Below are positions 23,821 to 31,471 of a DNA stretch of 64,000 nt, in pieces. The notes below the pieces were generated by a model that ran no database searches, was not told the origin of the DNA, and worked only from the letters and a program-made list of their open reading frames with translations. The position numbers and the translations under genes are program-made. Source of the stretch: Arthrobacter sp042667405 (GTDB taxonomy: Bacteria; Actinomycetota; Actinomycetes; Actinomycetales; Micrococcaceae); contig NZ_JBHVAL010000017.1 in NCBI RefSeq assembly GCF_042667405.1, forward strand, positions 1-64,000. Reading direction: 5' to 3'. Within the stretch, counting starts at the first letter, position 1, and each line of letters starts with the position of its first letter.

Positions 23821-24756
23821 ATGACGAATGACGATCCGGGCCGGAACCACCAGCCACAAGCAGGCGGGCACCATCTCGCGTCCGCACCCTCGGACCCGCG
23901 CAGAGGCTACTACGCGGAGGAGTTCCCCCAGCAGGAACAGCAGCAGCCGGGCCTCACCAAGCCCCTCGATCCGCAACCTGACCACGGAGAGAAGAGTTAC
24001 GTCGGTCACGGCCGTCTGCAGGGTAAAACGGCGCTCATAACCGGCGGTGACTCCGGTATCGGAGCCGCTGTGGCCATCGCCTACGCCCGCGAGGGCGCCG
24101 ATGTAGCCATCAGTTACCTGCCGGAGGAAGAAGAGGACGCGCAGTCGACGGCGGAATGGATCCGGGAGTGCGGGGCGCGGGTCCTCCTGTTGCCAGGTGA
24201 TGCCCGGGATGAAGGATTCGCCGCGGACATTGTGGAACGTACAGTGCAGGAGCTGGGCGGCCTCAACATCGTGGTGCTGAATGCGGCTTACCAGAAGAAC
24301 AGGGAAGGCCTGGAAACCATCCCCACGGAGGAGTTCGACCGGGTCTTCAAGACCAATCTTTACTCGCTCATCTGGACAGCCCAAGCGGCCGTTCCCCACC
24401 TTCGCCCCGGCGCTTCCATCATCGTGACGGCCTCCATCCAGGCTTTCAACCCCTCAGCCCAGTTGGTGGACTATGCCATGACCAAGGCCGCCCAGGTGGC
24501 TTTCACCAAGGCCATGGCCCAAGAGCTTGGCCCCAAGGGAATCCGCGTCAATGCAGTCGCGCCGGGCCCCATCTGGACTCCGTTGATCCCCGCCACGGAA
24601 TGGCCGGACAAGTTGCCTTCCTTTGGGCAGGACACGCCCCTGGGTCGGGCCGGTCAACCTGCGGAACTGGCTCCCGCCTACGTTCTGCTCGCATCCGACG
24701 AGGGCTCCTACATTTCCGGAGCAGTGCTGCCCGTTACGGGTGGCAAGGGGCTCTGA
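23821..24756 (+). CDS. SDR-family oxidoreductase with N-terminal extension
   Basis: 311 residues. A hydrophilic Gln/Pro-rich leader of about 55 residues precedes the Rossmann motif ALITGGDSGIGAAVAIAYAREGADV. Catalytic elements are NAAYQ, the Ser region (IIVTASIQAF) and YAMTK (Tyr-x3-Lys). This layout matches general-stress SDRs such as YhdF/YhxC of Bacillus and related proteins in actinobacteria. The ATG at 23821 follows GAAGGGG. The isochorismatase-family gene begins one base after the stop, so they form an operon. Confidence 0.88.
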   Translation: MTNDDPGRNHQPQAGGHHLASAPSDPRRGYYAEEFPQQEQQQPGLTKPLDPQPDHGEKSYVGHGRLQGKTALITGGDSGIGAAVAIAYAREGADVAISYLPEEEEDAQSTAEWIRECGARVLLLPGDARDEGFAADIVERTVQELGGLNIVVLNAAYQKNREGLETIPTEEFDRVFKTNLYSLIWTAQAAVPHLRPGASIIVTASIQAFNPSAQLVDYAMTKAAQVAFTKAMAQELGPKGIRVNAVAPGPIWTPLIPATEWPDKLPSFGQDTPLGRAGQPAELAPAYVLLASDEGSYISGAVLPVTGGKGL

Positions 24757-24757
24757 G

Positions 24758-25321
24758 ATGATCGCAGTTCTGGTCATCGACATGCAGAACGCCTACTTTG
24801 AGGACCCATCGCTGGCTTCCCGCCGCGACGAGATCGTCGCCGCATGCAATTCGCTGACGAGTGCCGCGGTGGAGGCCGGCGCCAAGGTCCTGCTGGTGGG
24901 CACGGTGCACGAGCGGGACAAGTCCACCTGGAGCCTGAACATGCTGGAGGACGACCAAGGCTTCATCTTCAGGGGCAGTGAGCAGGCCGGATTCGTTTCC
25001 GGGCTGCTCACTGCCGACTTTCCGAGGTTGGTCAAAACCCGCGACAGCGCTTTTTTTGGCACGGATCTGGCCATGCGGCTGGGGAATTGGGGAGTGGACA
25101 CGGTGGTCCTGGCCGGGATCTCGGCGCATAACTGCATCGCGCAGACTGCTGCAGACGCCTTCGCCCACAACCTCAAAGTCATCTATGCGGCCGAAGCCAT
25201 TGGCACGGAAAACGCAGAAGCTGCAGAGGCCGTCCTGAGGGTCCTCATCCGCGAGTACCGGCAGAACGTGTTGCCCTTGGAGGAGATCCAACTGCTCCTG
25301 GCGTCCGCCCGGACAGCCTAG
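24758..25321 (+). CDS. Cysteine hydrolase, isochorismatase family
   Basis: 187 residues. The triad is visible as Asp8 (VLVIDMQNAY), Lys93 (RLVKTRDSAFF) and Cys126 (AGISAHNCIAQTAADAF). The family includes nicotinamidases and isochorismatase-like amide hydrolases; the substrate here is unknown. The ATG comes one base after the SDR stop (TGAGATG), so the pair is co-translated. A strong terminator follows at 25331. Confidence 0.88.
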   Translation: MIAVLVIDMQNAYFEDPSLASRRDEIVAACNSLTSAAVEAGAKVLLVGTVHERDKSTWSLNMLEDDQGFIFRGSEQAGFVSGLLTADFPRLVKTRDSAFFGTDLAMRLGNWGVDTVVLAGISAHNCIAQTAADAFAHNLKVIYAAEAIGTENAEAAEAVLRVLIREYRQNVLPLEEIQLLLASARTA

Positions 25322-25330
25322 CGCGGCATA

Positions 25331-25373
25331 GCAAGAACCCGGAGGCTGCAACAGCAGTCCTCCGGGTTCTTGC
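25331..25373. terminator. Strong bidirectional terminator
   Basis: GCAAGAACCCGGAGG (25331-25345) and CCTCCGGGTTCTTGC (25359-25373) form a perfect 15-bp stem with a 13-nt loop, between the convergent cysteine hydrolase and acidic-protein genes. Confidence 0.85.
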
Positions 25374-25404
25374 GGCGATTCAGTTGTGCAGCTACTCTCG
25401 CGGA

Positions 25405-25665
25405 CTACGGGCGGCTGGATCCCGAGGCTTCATCATCCGGTTCGGACGAGAAGGGCCGGCCCGGCGGGGTGTCCTCGGTGTTCTTGTCGTCGAGTTCGGC
25501 ATCCGCTGAAGGTACCGTCTTCTCGGCGTAGTCACCTTCGGTGTAGTCCCCGCCTGCGTCGTCCTTCAGGGTTTCCGGCGACACTCCTGCGTCTCCGTAA
25601 TCTCCCTCGGTGTACTGGCCGTCGAGTTCCTCGCCGTTGGCGTCGCGGTTCTGGTGATCAGCCAT
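25405..25665 (-). CDS. Acidic repeat-containing small protein (86 aa)
   Basis: Starts MADHQNRDANGEELDGQ and is very rich in Asp, Glu and Gly. The motif YTEGDYGD recurs as YTEGDYAE about 20 residues later, each after a short spacer. It is probably disordered and soluble. The ATG lies inside the end of the upstream GlsB gene (8-bp overlap), so the two are coupled. No family recognised; it could be a stress-protective hydrophilin-like protein. Confidence 0.7.
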   Translation of the reverse strand: MADHQNRDANGEELDGQYTEGDYGDAGVSPETLKDDAGGDYTEGDYAEKTVPSADAELDDKNTEDTPPGRPFSSEPDDEASGSSRP

Positions 25666-25927
25666 GGGTGGTCCTGCGGTTGGTAATCAGGCCGTAGATC
25701 AGCAGCACGATGATTGAACCGCCGATGGCGAGCAGCCACGTGGTCAGCGAGAAGAACTCCTGCAGGCCCGTGTTGAAAATCACGCTGCCGATCCAGCCGC
25801 CCAGGAGGGCGCCGACGACGCCCAGGATGAGGGTGACGAACCAGCCGCCACCCTGCCGGCCGGGAAGGATAAGTTTTGCGATAGCTCCGGCCAAAAGACC
25901 GAGCAGAAGGAAGCCAAAGAAACCCAT
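25658..25927 (-). CDS. GlsB/YeaQ/YmgE family stress membrane protein
   Basis: 89 residues with three hydrophobic segments. The N-terminus MGFFGFLLLGLLAGAIAKLILPGRQGGGW is the family signature, followed by LILGVVGALLGGWIG and LLAIGGSIIVLLIYGLI. The family is linked to general stress and transglycosylase-associated loci in many bacteria. AGGA lies 6 nt before the ATG. It is first in a two-gene unit with the acidic 86-aa protein. Confidence 0.9.
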   Translation of the reverse strand: MGFFGFLLLGLLAGAIAKLILPGRQGGGWFVTLILGVVGALLGGWIGSVIFNTGLQEFFSLTTWLLAIGGSIIVLLIYGLITNRRTTHG

Positions 25928-26279
25928 TTTTGTTCCTGCTTTCTTGTCGATGGAAATTCCATGAACGCGATTCAGCGACTAAGTTCACTGGGGCCTGTCC
26001 CTGGTCGGGGACTGCTGCGGGCCCCGGAGGCCCTATGGAATGTGGGAGGAGGAACTAATCATTCGACTCCGTTGTTTTGTTATAGACAGCCAATAAAGCA
26101 CTCCTGCCGATTGGGTCGGTCCCGGTACTACATCTGCAACGCTAGCTGTTCCCAGGGCAAGTAGCAAGTAACCTGACTATTATCGGATCCGGCTCGCCGA
26201 CGCTCTTTCCTGTCCGCGTGACAGGGCCCGGCGCGCGGGACTAGGGTCGAATGCAAACACCTCGGAAGGAGTGAGTGGC
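25928..26279. other. Intergenic region between divergent stress genes
   Basis: About 350 bp with no convincing gene. An open frame at 25961-26164 reads as unlikely protein. The stretch around 26060-26190 is AT-richer than the surroundings and contains AAGTAACCTGACTAT (26166-26180), a relative of the AGTATCCTGATGAC motif. It presumably holds the promoters of the GlsB (-) and YtxH-like (+) genes. Confidence 0.5.
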
Positions 26280-26705
26280 GTGAAAGGAAAGGCATTGTTC
26301 GCCGTTGGCGTGGCAGTTGGCTACGTGTGGGGGTCAAAGTCCTGGCCGGAGGTTTATCGGCGGATCCGCGGCGGCACCGAGAAGGTTCTGAAGAACCCTG
26401 AGGTTAAGGAAAATGTCCATCAGGCTGCCGATGCGGTCCAGGAATCCGTTCCGGACATCCTCGACAATCTCTTCGCCGCAGGAAAGAAACTCCTGGAAAA
26501 AGCCGAGGCTGCGCTTCCGGGCATCCTGGATTCGAAGAACGGGCAGGATTCCAACAACGGCCACGAGCGTCCTGCAACCGTGTCCACGGTTAAGGGTGAC
26601 GTCGTGTCCGATCCCGCCCATGACGACACCACGGGCACGGATTGGACCAGCGAAGGCGGGGCTGCCCCCGAAGGCCCCGCAACCAACACGCCGCCAAAGG
26701 CGTGA
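26280..26705 (+). CDS. YtxH-like protein
   Basis: 141 residues from the GTG at 26280, nine bases after GGAAGGAG. The N-terminus has one hydrophobic segment (KALFAVGVAVGYVWGSKS). A helical stretch follows (YRRIRGGTEKVLKNPEVKENVHQAADAVQESVPDILDNLFAAGKKLLEKAE), then a disordered acidic tail. This single-anchor plus coiled-helix layout resembles YtxH general-stress proteins. Function is unknown. A hairpin at 26731 ends the unit. Confidence 0.72.
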   Translation: MKGKALFAVGVAVGYVWGSKSWPEVYRRIRGGTEKVLKNPEVKENVHQAADAVQESVPDILDNLFAAGKKLLEKAEAALPGILDSKNGQDSNNGHERPATVSTVKGDVVSDPAHDDTTGTDWTSEGGAAPEGPATNTPPKA

Positions 26706-26730
26706 CGTAGGCGTTCCACGCGTGGTGCGG

Positions 26731-26760
26731 CCGGCGTCGGGCATTAGTGCTCGACGCCGG
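26731..26760. terminator. Hairpin between convergent genes
   Basis: CCGGCGTCG (26731-26739) pairs with CGACGCCGG (26752-26760) around a 12-nt loop, between the YtxH-like gene and the alpha/beta hydrolase gene. Confidence 0.6.
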
Positions 26761-26768
26761 GCCGCCAC

Positions 26769-27473
26769 TTAAGCCGTGCGGCCGACGGCGGCGAGGATCG
26801 CCTCGCCGAGTTCGGTCGGTTTGGTGAACTGCGGCCAATGACCCGTGGGGAGATCCACGAGCTCCACATCCTTGATGCGCGCCAATTCCTCGGTGAACGG
26901 GTGGCCGGCATCCATCATCTCGTTGAGCATCGACGACGGAAATTCGCAAGCGATGACCGTCGCTGGAACGTCGTACCGCCGGACATTGTTGAGGTGCTGC
27001 TGGTCGTAGGCGACGCCCTTGGGTTCGGGGATGGCGCGGGCGCGGAACTTCTCCCGCAATTCCTCCGTCAGATCCACCAGGTCGGCCTCCTCGAATGCTT
27101 CCCAGGGTGGCAAAGGGATGTCGTCGCCGTCGTCGGGCAATTCATCGTTAATCACGCCGCCTTCACCCAGCGGCCCACTGTCCACGTAGACCGTACGGGC
27201 AATCCGATCGGGCCGTGAATCAACCACGCCGTGGATGATGGCGCCGCCGCCGGAGTGGCCCACCAGGACCACCTTGCCCTCCAGGGAATCGACCTTTTCA
27301 ATGACGGCGTCGATGTGCGTCCGGAGGCCTATTCCCGCGCGCGGGCTCTCCCGTGATTCAAGTCCGGGAAGTGTGAGCGGGTGAACCGTGTGGCCTGCCT
27401 CCGCCAGTGCCGGCGTTACCTCCTCCCATGACGAAGCGTCCAACCAGAAACCGGGTACCAGGATGATGTCCAT
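26769..27473 (-). CDS. Alpha/beta-fold hydrolase
   Basis: 234 residues. VLVGHSGGG gives nucleophile Ser74, TGHWPQF near the C-terminus supplies the catalytic His, and VYVDSGPLGEGG surrounds the acid region. N-terminal VPGFWLDASSWEEV is typical of small esterases or salicylate-esterase-like proteins; the substrate is unknown. TAGGGT (27485-27480 on the minus strand) lies six bases before the ATG with no ribosome site, so the mRNA is probably leaderless. Confidence 0.88.
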   Translation of the reverse strand: MDIILVPGFWLDASSWEEVTPALAEAGHTVHPLTLPGLESRESPRAGIGLRTHIDAVIEKVDSLEGKVVLVGHSGGGAIIHGVVDSRPDRIARTVYVDSGPLGEGGVINDELPDDGDDIPLPPWEAFEEADLVDLTEELREKFRARAIPEPKGVAYDQQHLNNVRRYDVPATVIACEFPSSMLNEMMDAGHPFTEELARIKDVELVDLPTGHWPQFTKPTELGEAILAAVGRTA

Positions 27474-27517
27474 GCCGGTACCCTACGGGAGCCCCCCGAC
27501 AGAATGTAAGGGCCCAA

Positions 27518-27573
27518 CTGACTGGCAGTAGCGGTTGTTCTGGGCGCTCATATCAACCACTACTGCCAGTCAG
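27518..27573. repeat. Long inverted repeat upstream of the hpa cluster
   Basis: Two 20-nt arms, starting CTGACTGGCAGTAG (27518) and ending CTACTGCCAGTCAG (27573), pair at 19 of 20 positions around a 16-nt loop. It lies in the gap between divergent genes, not after a gene, so it is not an ordinary terminator. Confidence 0.7.
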
Positions 27574-27627
27574 ATGGGTTGATTTGGGGGAAGGGGTTGA
27601 CGGACGCCACTTCACGAGTCATAGTTT

Positions 27628-27637
27628 TCGTATACGA
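27628..27637. promoter_or_regulatory. GntR-type operator before the hpa cluster
   Basis: TCGTATACGA is a perfect 10-bp palindrome with the GTATAC core typical of GntR/FadR-family sites; a partial copy (CGTAC) follows 5 bp later. It lies 59 bp before the first hpa gene and is the natural target of the GntR protein encoded at 29185. Confidence 0.55.
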
Positions 27638-27695
27638 TTTCGTACTCGATAGCTGGGCGATCAGATATCAGGGTTTATTCAGGAGGGAGCGGCTC

Positions 27696-29192
27696 GTGAC
27701 ACTGGAGTTCCGACCGCAGGAGCTTGGCCAGGATGTACTGGACCGGACGCGCAAGGTCATTGCGGTCCACATCAACTACCCCAGCCGGGCCGCCCAGCGC
27801 GGGCGCACTCCGGCTCAGCCGTCCTACTTCCTGAAGCCCTCGTCGTCCCTTGCTCTGGGTTCGGCCGAGGCTCCTGGCACGGTGGAACGTCCCGCAGGCT
27901 GCGAGCTGCTCGGCTATGAGGGTGAGATCGCGCTGGTGATCGGCAAGGCGGCCCGTCGGGTTGGCTTGGAGGATGCGTGGAGCCACGTTGAGTGGGTCAC
28001 CGCTTCGAACGATCTCGGCGTTTACGATCTCCGCTACGCGGACAAGGGCTCGAACGTCCGCTCCAAGGGCGGCGACGGCTTCACTCCGGTGGGGCCGGTC
28101 TTGCTCCCCGCCGACGCCGTCGATCCCACGCAGCTGCGGATCCGCACTTGGCATAACGGCGAACTGGTCCAGGACGACACCACCGAAGACCTGCTCTTCC
28201 CCTTCGCCCAGCTCGTCGCCGATCTGTCGCAACTGTTGACCCTGGAAGAGGGCGACATCATCCTCACCGGCACCCCGGCGGGCGCGTCCGTCGCCAAGCC
28301 GGGGGACGTCGTCGAAATTGAAGTCACCGGCGGTGATTTCAGCACCGGCCGCCTCACCACCAAAGTGACGGAAGGTACGACGCCGTTCGCGGACTTTGGT
28401 GCCCAACCCAAGACTGATGACACGCAGCGTGAAGAGGCGTACGGTTCCCGCGAAGCCGCTGGCCTGGCACCCGCTTCCCCGGGTTTGTCGCCTGGGCTGA
28501 AGGCCAAGCTCGAGTCCGTTGCCACAGCGACCCTGTCCTCCCAGCTCCGCAAGCGTGGGCTGAACAACGTCAGTATCGACGGGCTGCAGGCCACCCGCCC
28601 GGAGCGCAAAGTGGTGGGCCTGGCGCGGACCCTTCGCTACGTGCCCAACCGTGAGGACCTTTTCAAGACCCACGGCGGCGGCTTCAATGCCCAAAAGCGT
28701 GCGATCGACTCGTTGAACGAGGGCGAAATCCTGGTGATGGAAGCCCGTGGCGAAAAGGGGACAGGCACGGTGGGTGACATCCTGGCCCTGCGCGCCCAGG
28801 TCCGCGGTGCCGCAGCCATTATTACCGACGGCGGCGTCCGCGACTACTCGGCCGTGGCCGATCTGGAGATGCCCACCTACTTCGCCAACCCGCACCCTGC
28901 CGTGCTGGGGCGGAGGCACATTCCCTGGGACACGGACATCACCATCGCGTGCGGCGGGGCCACCGTGCAGCCCGGCGACATTATCGTGGCCGATTCCGAC
29001 GGCATCCTGGTGATCCCGCCGGCCATTGCCGAGGAACTCGTGGACGACTGCATCGCCCAGGAGAAAGAGGAGATGTTCATCTTCCAGATGGTCCAGGAAG
29101 GCAACAGCGTGGATGGCCTTTATCCCATGAACAAGGAATGGCAGGAACGCTACAAGGTATGGGAAGCCACGGAAGGAGCCAACGGTGACTGA
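27696..29192 (+). CDS. Fumarylacetoacetate-hydrolase domain fused to RraA-like domain
   Basis: 498 residues from the GTG at 27696, eight bases after AGGAGG. Residues about 80-245 form a FAH domain (GCELLGYEGEIALVIGK, DLRYADKGSNVRSKGGDGFTPVGP, GDIILTGTPAGAS), as in HpaG/HpcE homoprotocatechuate decarboxylase/isomerase. Residues about 290-480 form an RraA/DlpA-like domain (RGAAAIITDGGVRDYSAVADLEMPTYF), a class with 2-oxoacid aldolase/decarboxylase members. The expected role is processing of 5-carboxymethyl-2-hydroxymuconate-type products. E. coli HpaG joins two FAH domains instead, so this fusion is unusual. The GntR gene overlaps its end by 8 bp. Confidence 0.85.
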   Translation: MTLEFRPQELGQDVLDRTRKVIAVHINYPSRAAQRGRTPAQPSYFLKPSSSLALGSAEAPGTVERPAGCELLGYEGEIALVIGKAARRVGLEDAWSHVEWVTASNDLGVYDLRYADKGSNVRSKGGDGFTPVGPVLLPADAVDPTQLRIRTWHNGELVQDDTTEDLLFPFAQLVADLSQLLTLEEGDIILTGTPAGASVAKPGDVVEIEVTGGDFSTGRLTTKVTEGTTPFADFGAQPKTDDTQREEAYGSREAAGLAPASPGLSPGLKAKLESVATATLSSQLRKRGLNNVSIDGLQATRPERKVVGLARTLRYVPNREDLFKTHGGGFNAQKRAIDSLNEGEILVMEARGEKGTGTVGDILALRAQVRGAAAIITDGGVRDYSAVADLEMPTYFANPHPAVLGRRHIPWDTDITIACGGATVQPGDIIVADSDGILVIPPAIAEELVDDCIAQEKEEMFIFQMVQEGNSVDGLYPMNKEWQERYKVWEATEGANGD

Positions 29193-29850
29193 AACCGCCG
29201 TCGGGAGCGTCGCCCAAAGCAAGTCCCAGCAGGCCTATGAGGCCGTGAAGGCGCGGATCGTGGAGGGCACCTACACGCCGGGTTACCGGCTGGTGCTGGC
29301 CAAGATCGCCGAGGACCTTGGCTTCAGCGTGGTGCCCGTCCGCGAAGCGATCCGCCGCCTGGAGGCCGAAGGCTTGGTGAAGTTCGAACGCAATGTTGGC
29401 GCGACGGTGTCCGGGATCGACCCCACCGAGTACCTGTACACGATGCAGACCCTGAGCATCGTCGAGGGCGCGGCTACCGCGTTGTCCGCCCCGCTGATCG
29501 ATCGGGCCACCATTGCCCGGGCCCGTGCGGTGAACGCCGAAATGCGGGAGTGCTTGGAACATTTCGATCCCGTGCGCTTTACTGCCCTGAACCAGGACTT
29601 CCACAGCGTCCTCTTTGAGCACTGCCCCAATCCGCACATCCTCGACCTCGTGCACCGGGGCTGGAACCGGCTGGCGTCCCTTCGCTCGTCCACGTTCCGC
29701 TTCGTTCCCGGCAGGGCCCAGGAATCCGTGCGCGAACACGAGGCACTGCTCCAACTCATCGAGACCGGGGCAGACGCCGACACCATCGAAAAAGCAGCCC
29801 GCCAACACCGCGCCGCCACCCTCGACGCCTACCTGGCAACCACCAACTAA
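29185..29850 (+). CDS. GntR family transcriptional regulator (FCD subfamily)
   Basis: 221 residues. The winged helix-turn-helix lies within residues 14-75 (QQAYEAVKARIVEGTYTPGYRLVLAKIAEDLGFSVVPVREAIRRLEAEGLV), followed by an FCD all-helical ligand domain with metal-site residues (FHSVLFEHCPN; HEALLQLIE; RQHRAATL). GTG start after GGAAGGAG, overlapping the FAH-RraA gene. It probably represses the hpa operon via the TCGTATACGA site, responding to an aromatic intermediate; the ligand is inferred. Confidence 0.9.
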   Translation: MTETAVGSVAQSKSQQAYEAVKARIVEGTYTPGYRLVLAKIAEDLGFSVVPVREAIRRLEAEGLVKFERNVGATVSGIDPTEYLYTMQTLSIVEGAATALSAPLIDRATIARARAVNAEMRECLEHFDPVRFTALNQDFHSVLFEHCPNPHILDLVHRGWNRLASLRSSTFRFVPGRAQESVREHEALLQLIETGADADTIEKAARQHRAATLDAYLATTN

Positions 29851-29862
29851 AGGAACTCAAAG

Positions 29863-31374
29863 ATGACGACCTCCGTAGAAACCACCAAGCATTACGTCCC
29901 AGAGGATCTGCCCACGCACATCCAGCACTACATCAACGGCGAGTTCGTTGACTCGGTCTCCGGTAAGACCTTTGACGTGCTGGACCCGGTATCGAACGGC
30001 AACTACGCCACCGCAGCTGCTGGCCAGAAGGAAGACATCGATCTCGCCGTCGCCGCAGCCCGCGAAGCGTTCGTCAACGGCCCTTGGCCGAAGATGAAGC
30101 CGCGTGAGCGTGCACGGGTCCTGAACAAGATCGCCGACGCCGTTGAGGCCCAGGAAGCGCGCCTGGCCGAACTCGAAACCTTCGATACCGGCCTGCCGAT
30201 CACCCAGGCCAAGGGTCAGGCCCTCCGCGCGGCCGAGAACTTCCGCTTCTTCGCGGACTTGATCGTGGCCCAGTTCGACGACGCCATGAAGGTCCCGGGT
30301 TCGCAGATCAACTATGTGAACCGCAAGCCGATCGGCGTCGCCGGTTTGATCACGCCGTGGAACACCCCGTTCATGCTCGAGTCCTGGAAGCTGGCCCCGG
30401 CCCTGGCCACCGGCAACACCGTGGTCCTCAAGCCGGCCGAATTTACGCCGCTCTCCGCTTCCCTGTGGGCGCAGATCTTCAAGGACGCCGGCCTGCCCGA
30501 CGGCGTGTTCAACCTGGTCAACGGCCTTGGCGAAGAAGCCGGCGATGCCCTGGTGAAACACCCGGATGTTCCGCTGATCTCCTTCACCGGCGAGACCACC
30601 ACGGGCCAGACGATCTTCCGCAACGCCGCAGCCAACCTCAAGGGCCTGTCCATGGAGCTCGGCGGCAAGTCCCCGTGCGTCGTGTTCGCCGACGCCGACC
30701 TGGATGCAGCGATCGATTCGGCCCTGTTCGGAGTGTTCTCCCTCAACGGCGAACGTTGCACGGCCGGTTCGCGCATCCTCGTCGAGCGCGCCATCTACGA
30801 CGAGTTCTGCGAGAAGTACGCCGCCCGGGCCAAGAACATCGTGGTGGGCGATCCCCACGACCCCAAGACCCAGGTAGGCGCCCTGGTCCACCCCGAGCAC
30901 TACGCCAAGGTCGCGTCCTACGTGGAGATCGGCAAGTCCGAAGGCCGGCTCCTGGCCGGCGGCGGCCGACCCGACCACCTCCCCGAAGGCAACTACATCG
31001 CACCCACGGTGTTTGCCGACGTCGAACCTGACGCGCGGATCTTCCAGGAGGAAATCTTCGGTCCCGTCGTAGCCATCACGCCGTTTGAGAACGACGACGA
31101 GGCCCTCGCCTTGGCGAACAACACCAAGTACGGCCTGGCGGCCTACATCTGGACCCAGAACCTGACCCGGGCCCACAACTTCTCGCAGAACGTCGAGGCC
31201 GGCATGGTGTGGCTCAACAGCCACAACGTCCGCGACCTCCGCACCCCATTTGGCGGAGTCAAGGCTTCCGGCCTGGGCCACGAGGGCGGCTACCGCTCGA
31301 TCGACTTCTACACCGACCAGCAGGCCGTGCACATCACCCTCGGATCCGTCCACACCCCCAAATTCGGCGCCTAA
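29863..31374 (+). CDS. hpaE: 5-carboxymethyl-2-hydroxymuconate semialdehyde dehydrogenase
   Basis: 503 residues of the aldehyde dehydrogenase superfamily. Catalytic Cys299 (NGERCTAGSR), Glu265 (LSMELGGKSP) and Asn167 (TPWNTPF) are in place, as is the NAD site (FTGETTTGQ). Genomic position before hpaD and overall sequence support HpaE/HpcC: oxidation of the meta-cleavage product of homoprotocatechuate with NAD. AAAGGA precedes the ATG, 12 bp after the GntR stop. A large RNA hairpin separates it from hpaD. Confidence 0.92.
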   Translation: MTTSVETTKHYVPEDLPTHIQHYINGEFVDSVSGKTFDVLDPVSNGNYATAAAGQKEDIDLAVAAAREAFVNGPWPKMKPRERARVLNKIADAVEAQEARLAELETFDTGLPITQAKGQALRAAENFRFFADLIVAQFDDAMKVPGSQINYVNRKPIGVAGLITPWNTPFMLESWKLAPALATGNTVVLKPAEFTPLSASLWAQIFKDAGLPDGVFNLVNGLGEEAGDALVKHPDVPLISFTGETTTGQTIFRNAAANLKGLSMELGGKSPCVVFADADLDAAIDSALFGVFSLNGERCTAGSRILVERAIYDEFCEKYAARAKNIVVGDPHDPKTQVGALVHPEHYAKVASYVEIGKSEGRLLAGGGRPDHLPEGNYIAPTVFADVEPDARIFQEEIFGPVVAITPFENDDEALALANNTKYGLAAYIWTQNLTRAHNFSQNVEAGMVWLNSHNVRDLRTPFGGVKASGLGHEGGYRSIDFYTDQQAVHITLGSVHTPKFGA

Positions 31375-31382
31375 CCCCCCCC

Positions 31383-31445
31383 GAGTTTTTGTACACATAA
31401 CGAGCTTAAGAACCCCTCTTAAGGGCATCTGCTGTACAAAAACTC
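31383..31445 (+). promoter_or_regulatory. Two-tier hairpin between hpaE and hpaD
   Basis: GAGTTTTTGTACA (31383-31395) pairs perfectly with TGTACAAAAACTC (31433-31445). Inside this, CTTAAGA (31405-31411) pairs with TCTTAAG (31417-31423). It lies within one operon and may adjust or stabilise hpaD transcript levels, or terminate part of transcription. Confidence 0.7.
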
Positions 31446-31471
31446 CCAGCTTTCGACGAAGAGAGACCATC

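Noticed and set aside
25961..26164. 67-codon open frame in the intergenic region
   Set aside because: No ribosome site and unlikely protein composition; the region is better read as regulatory.
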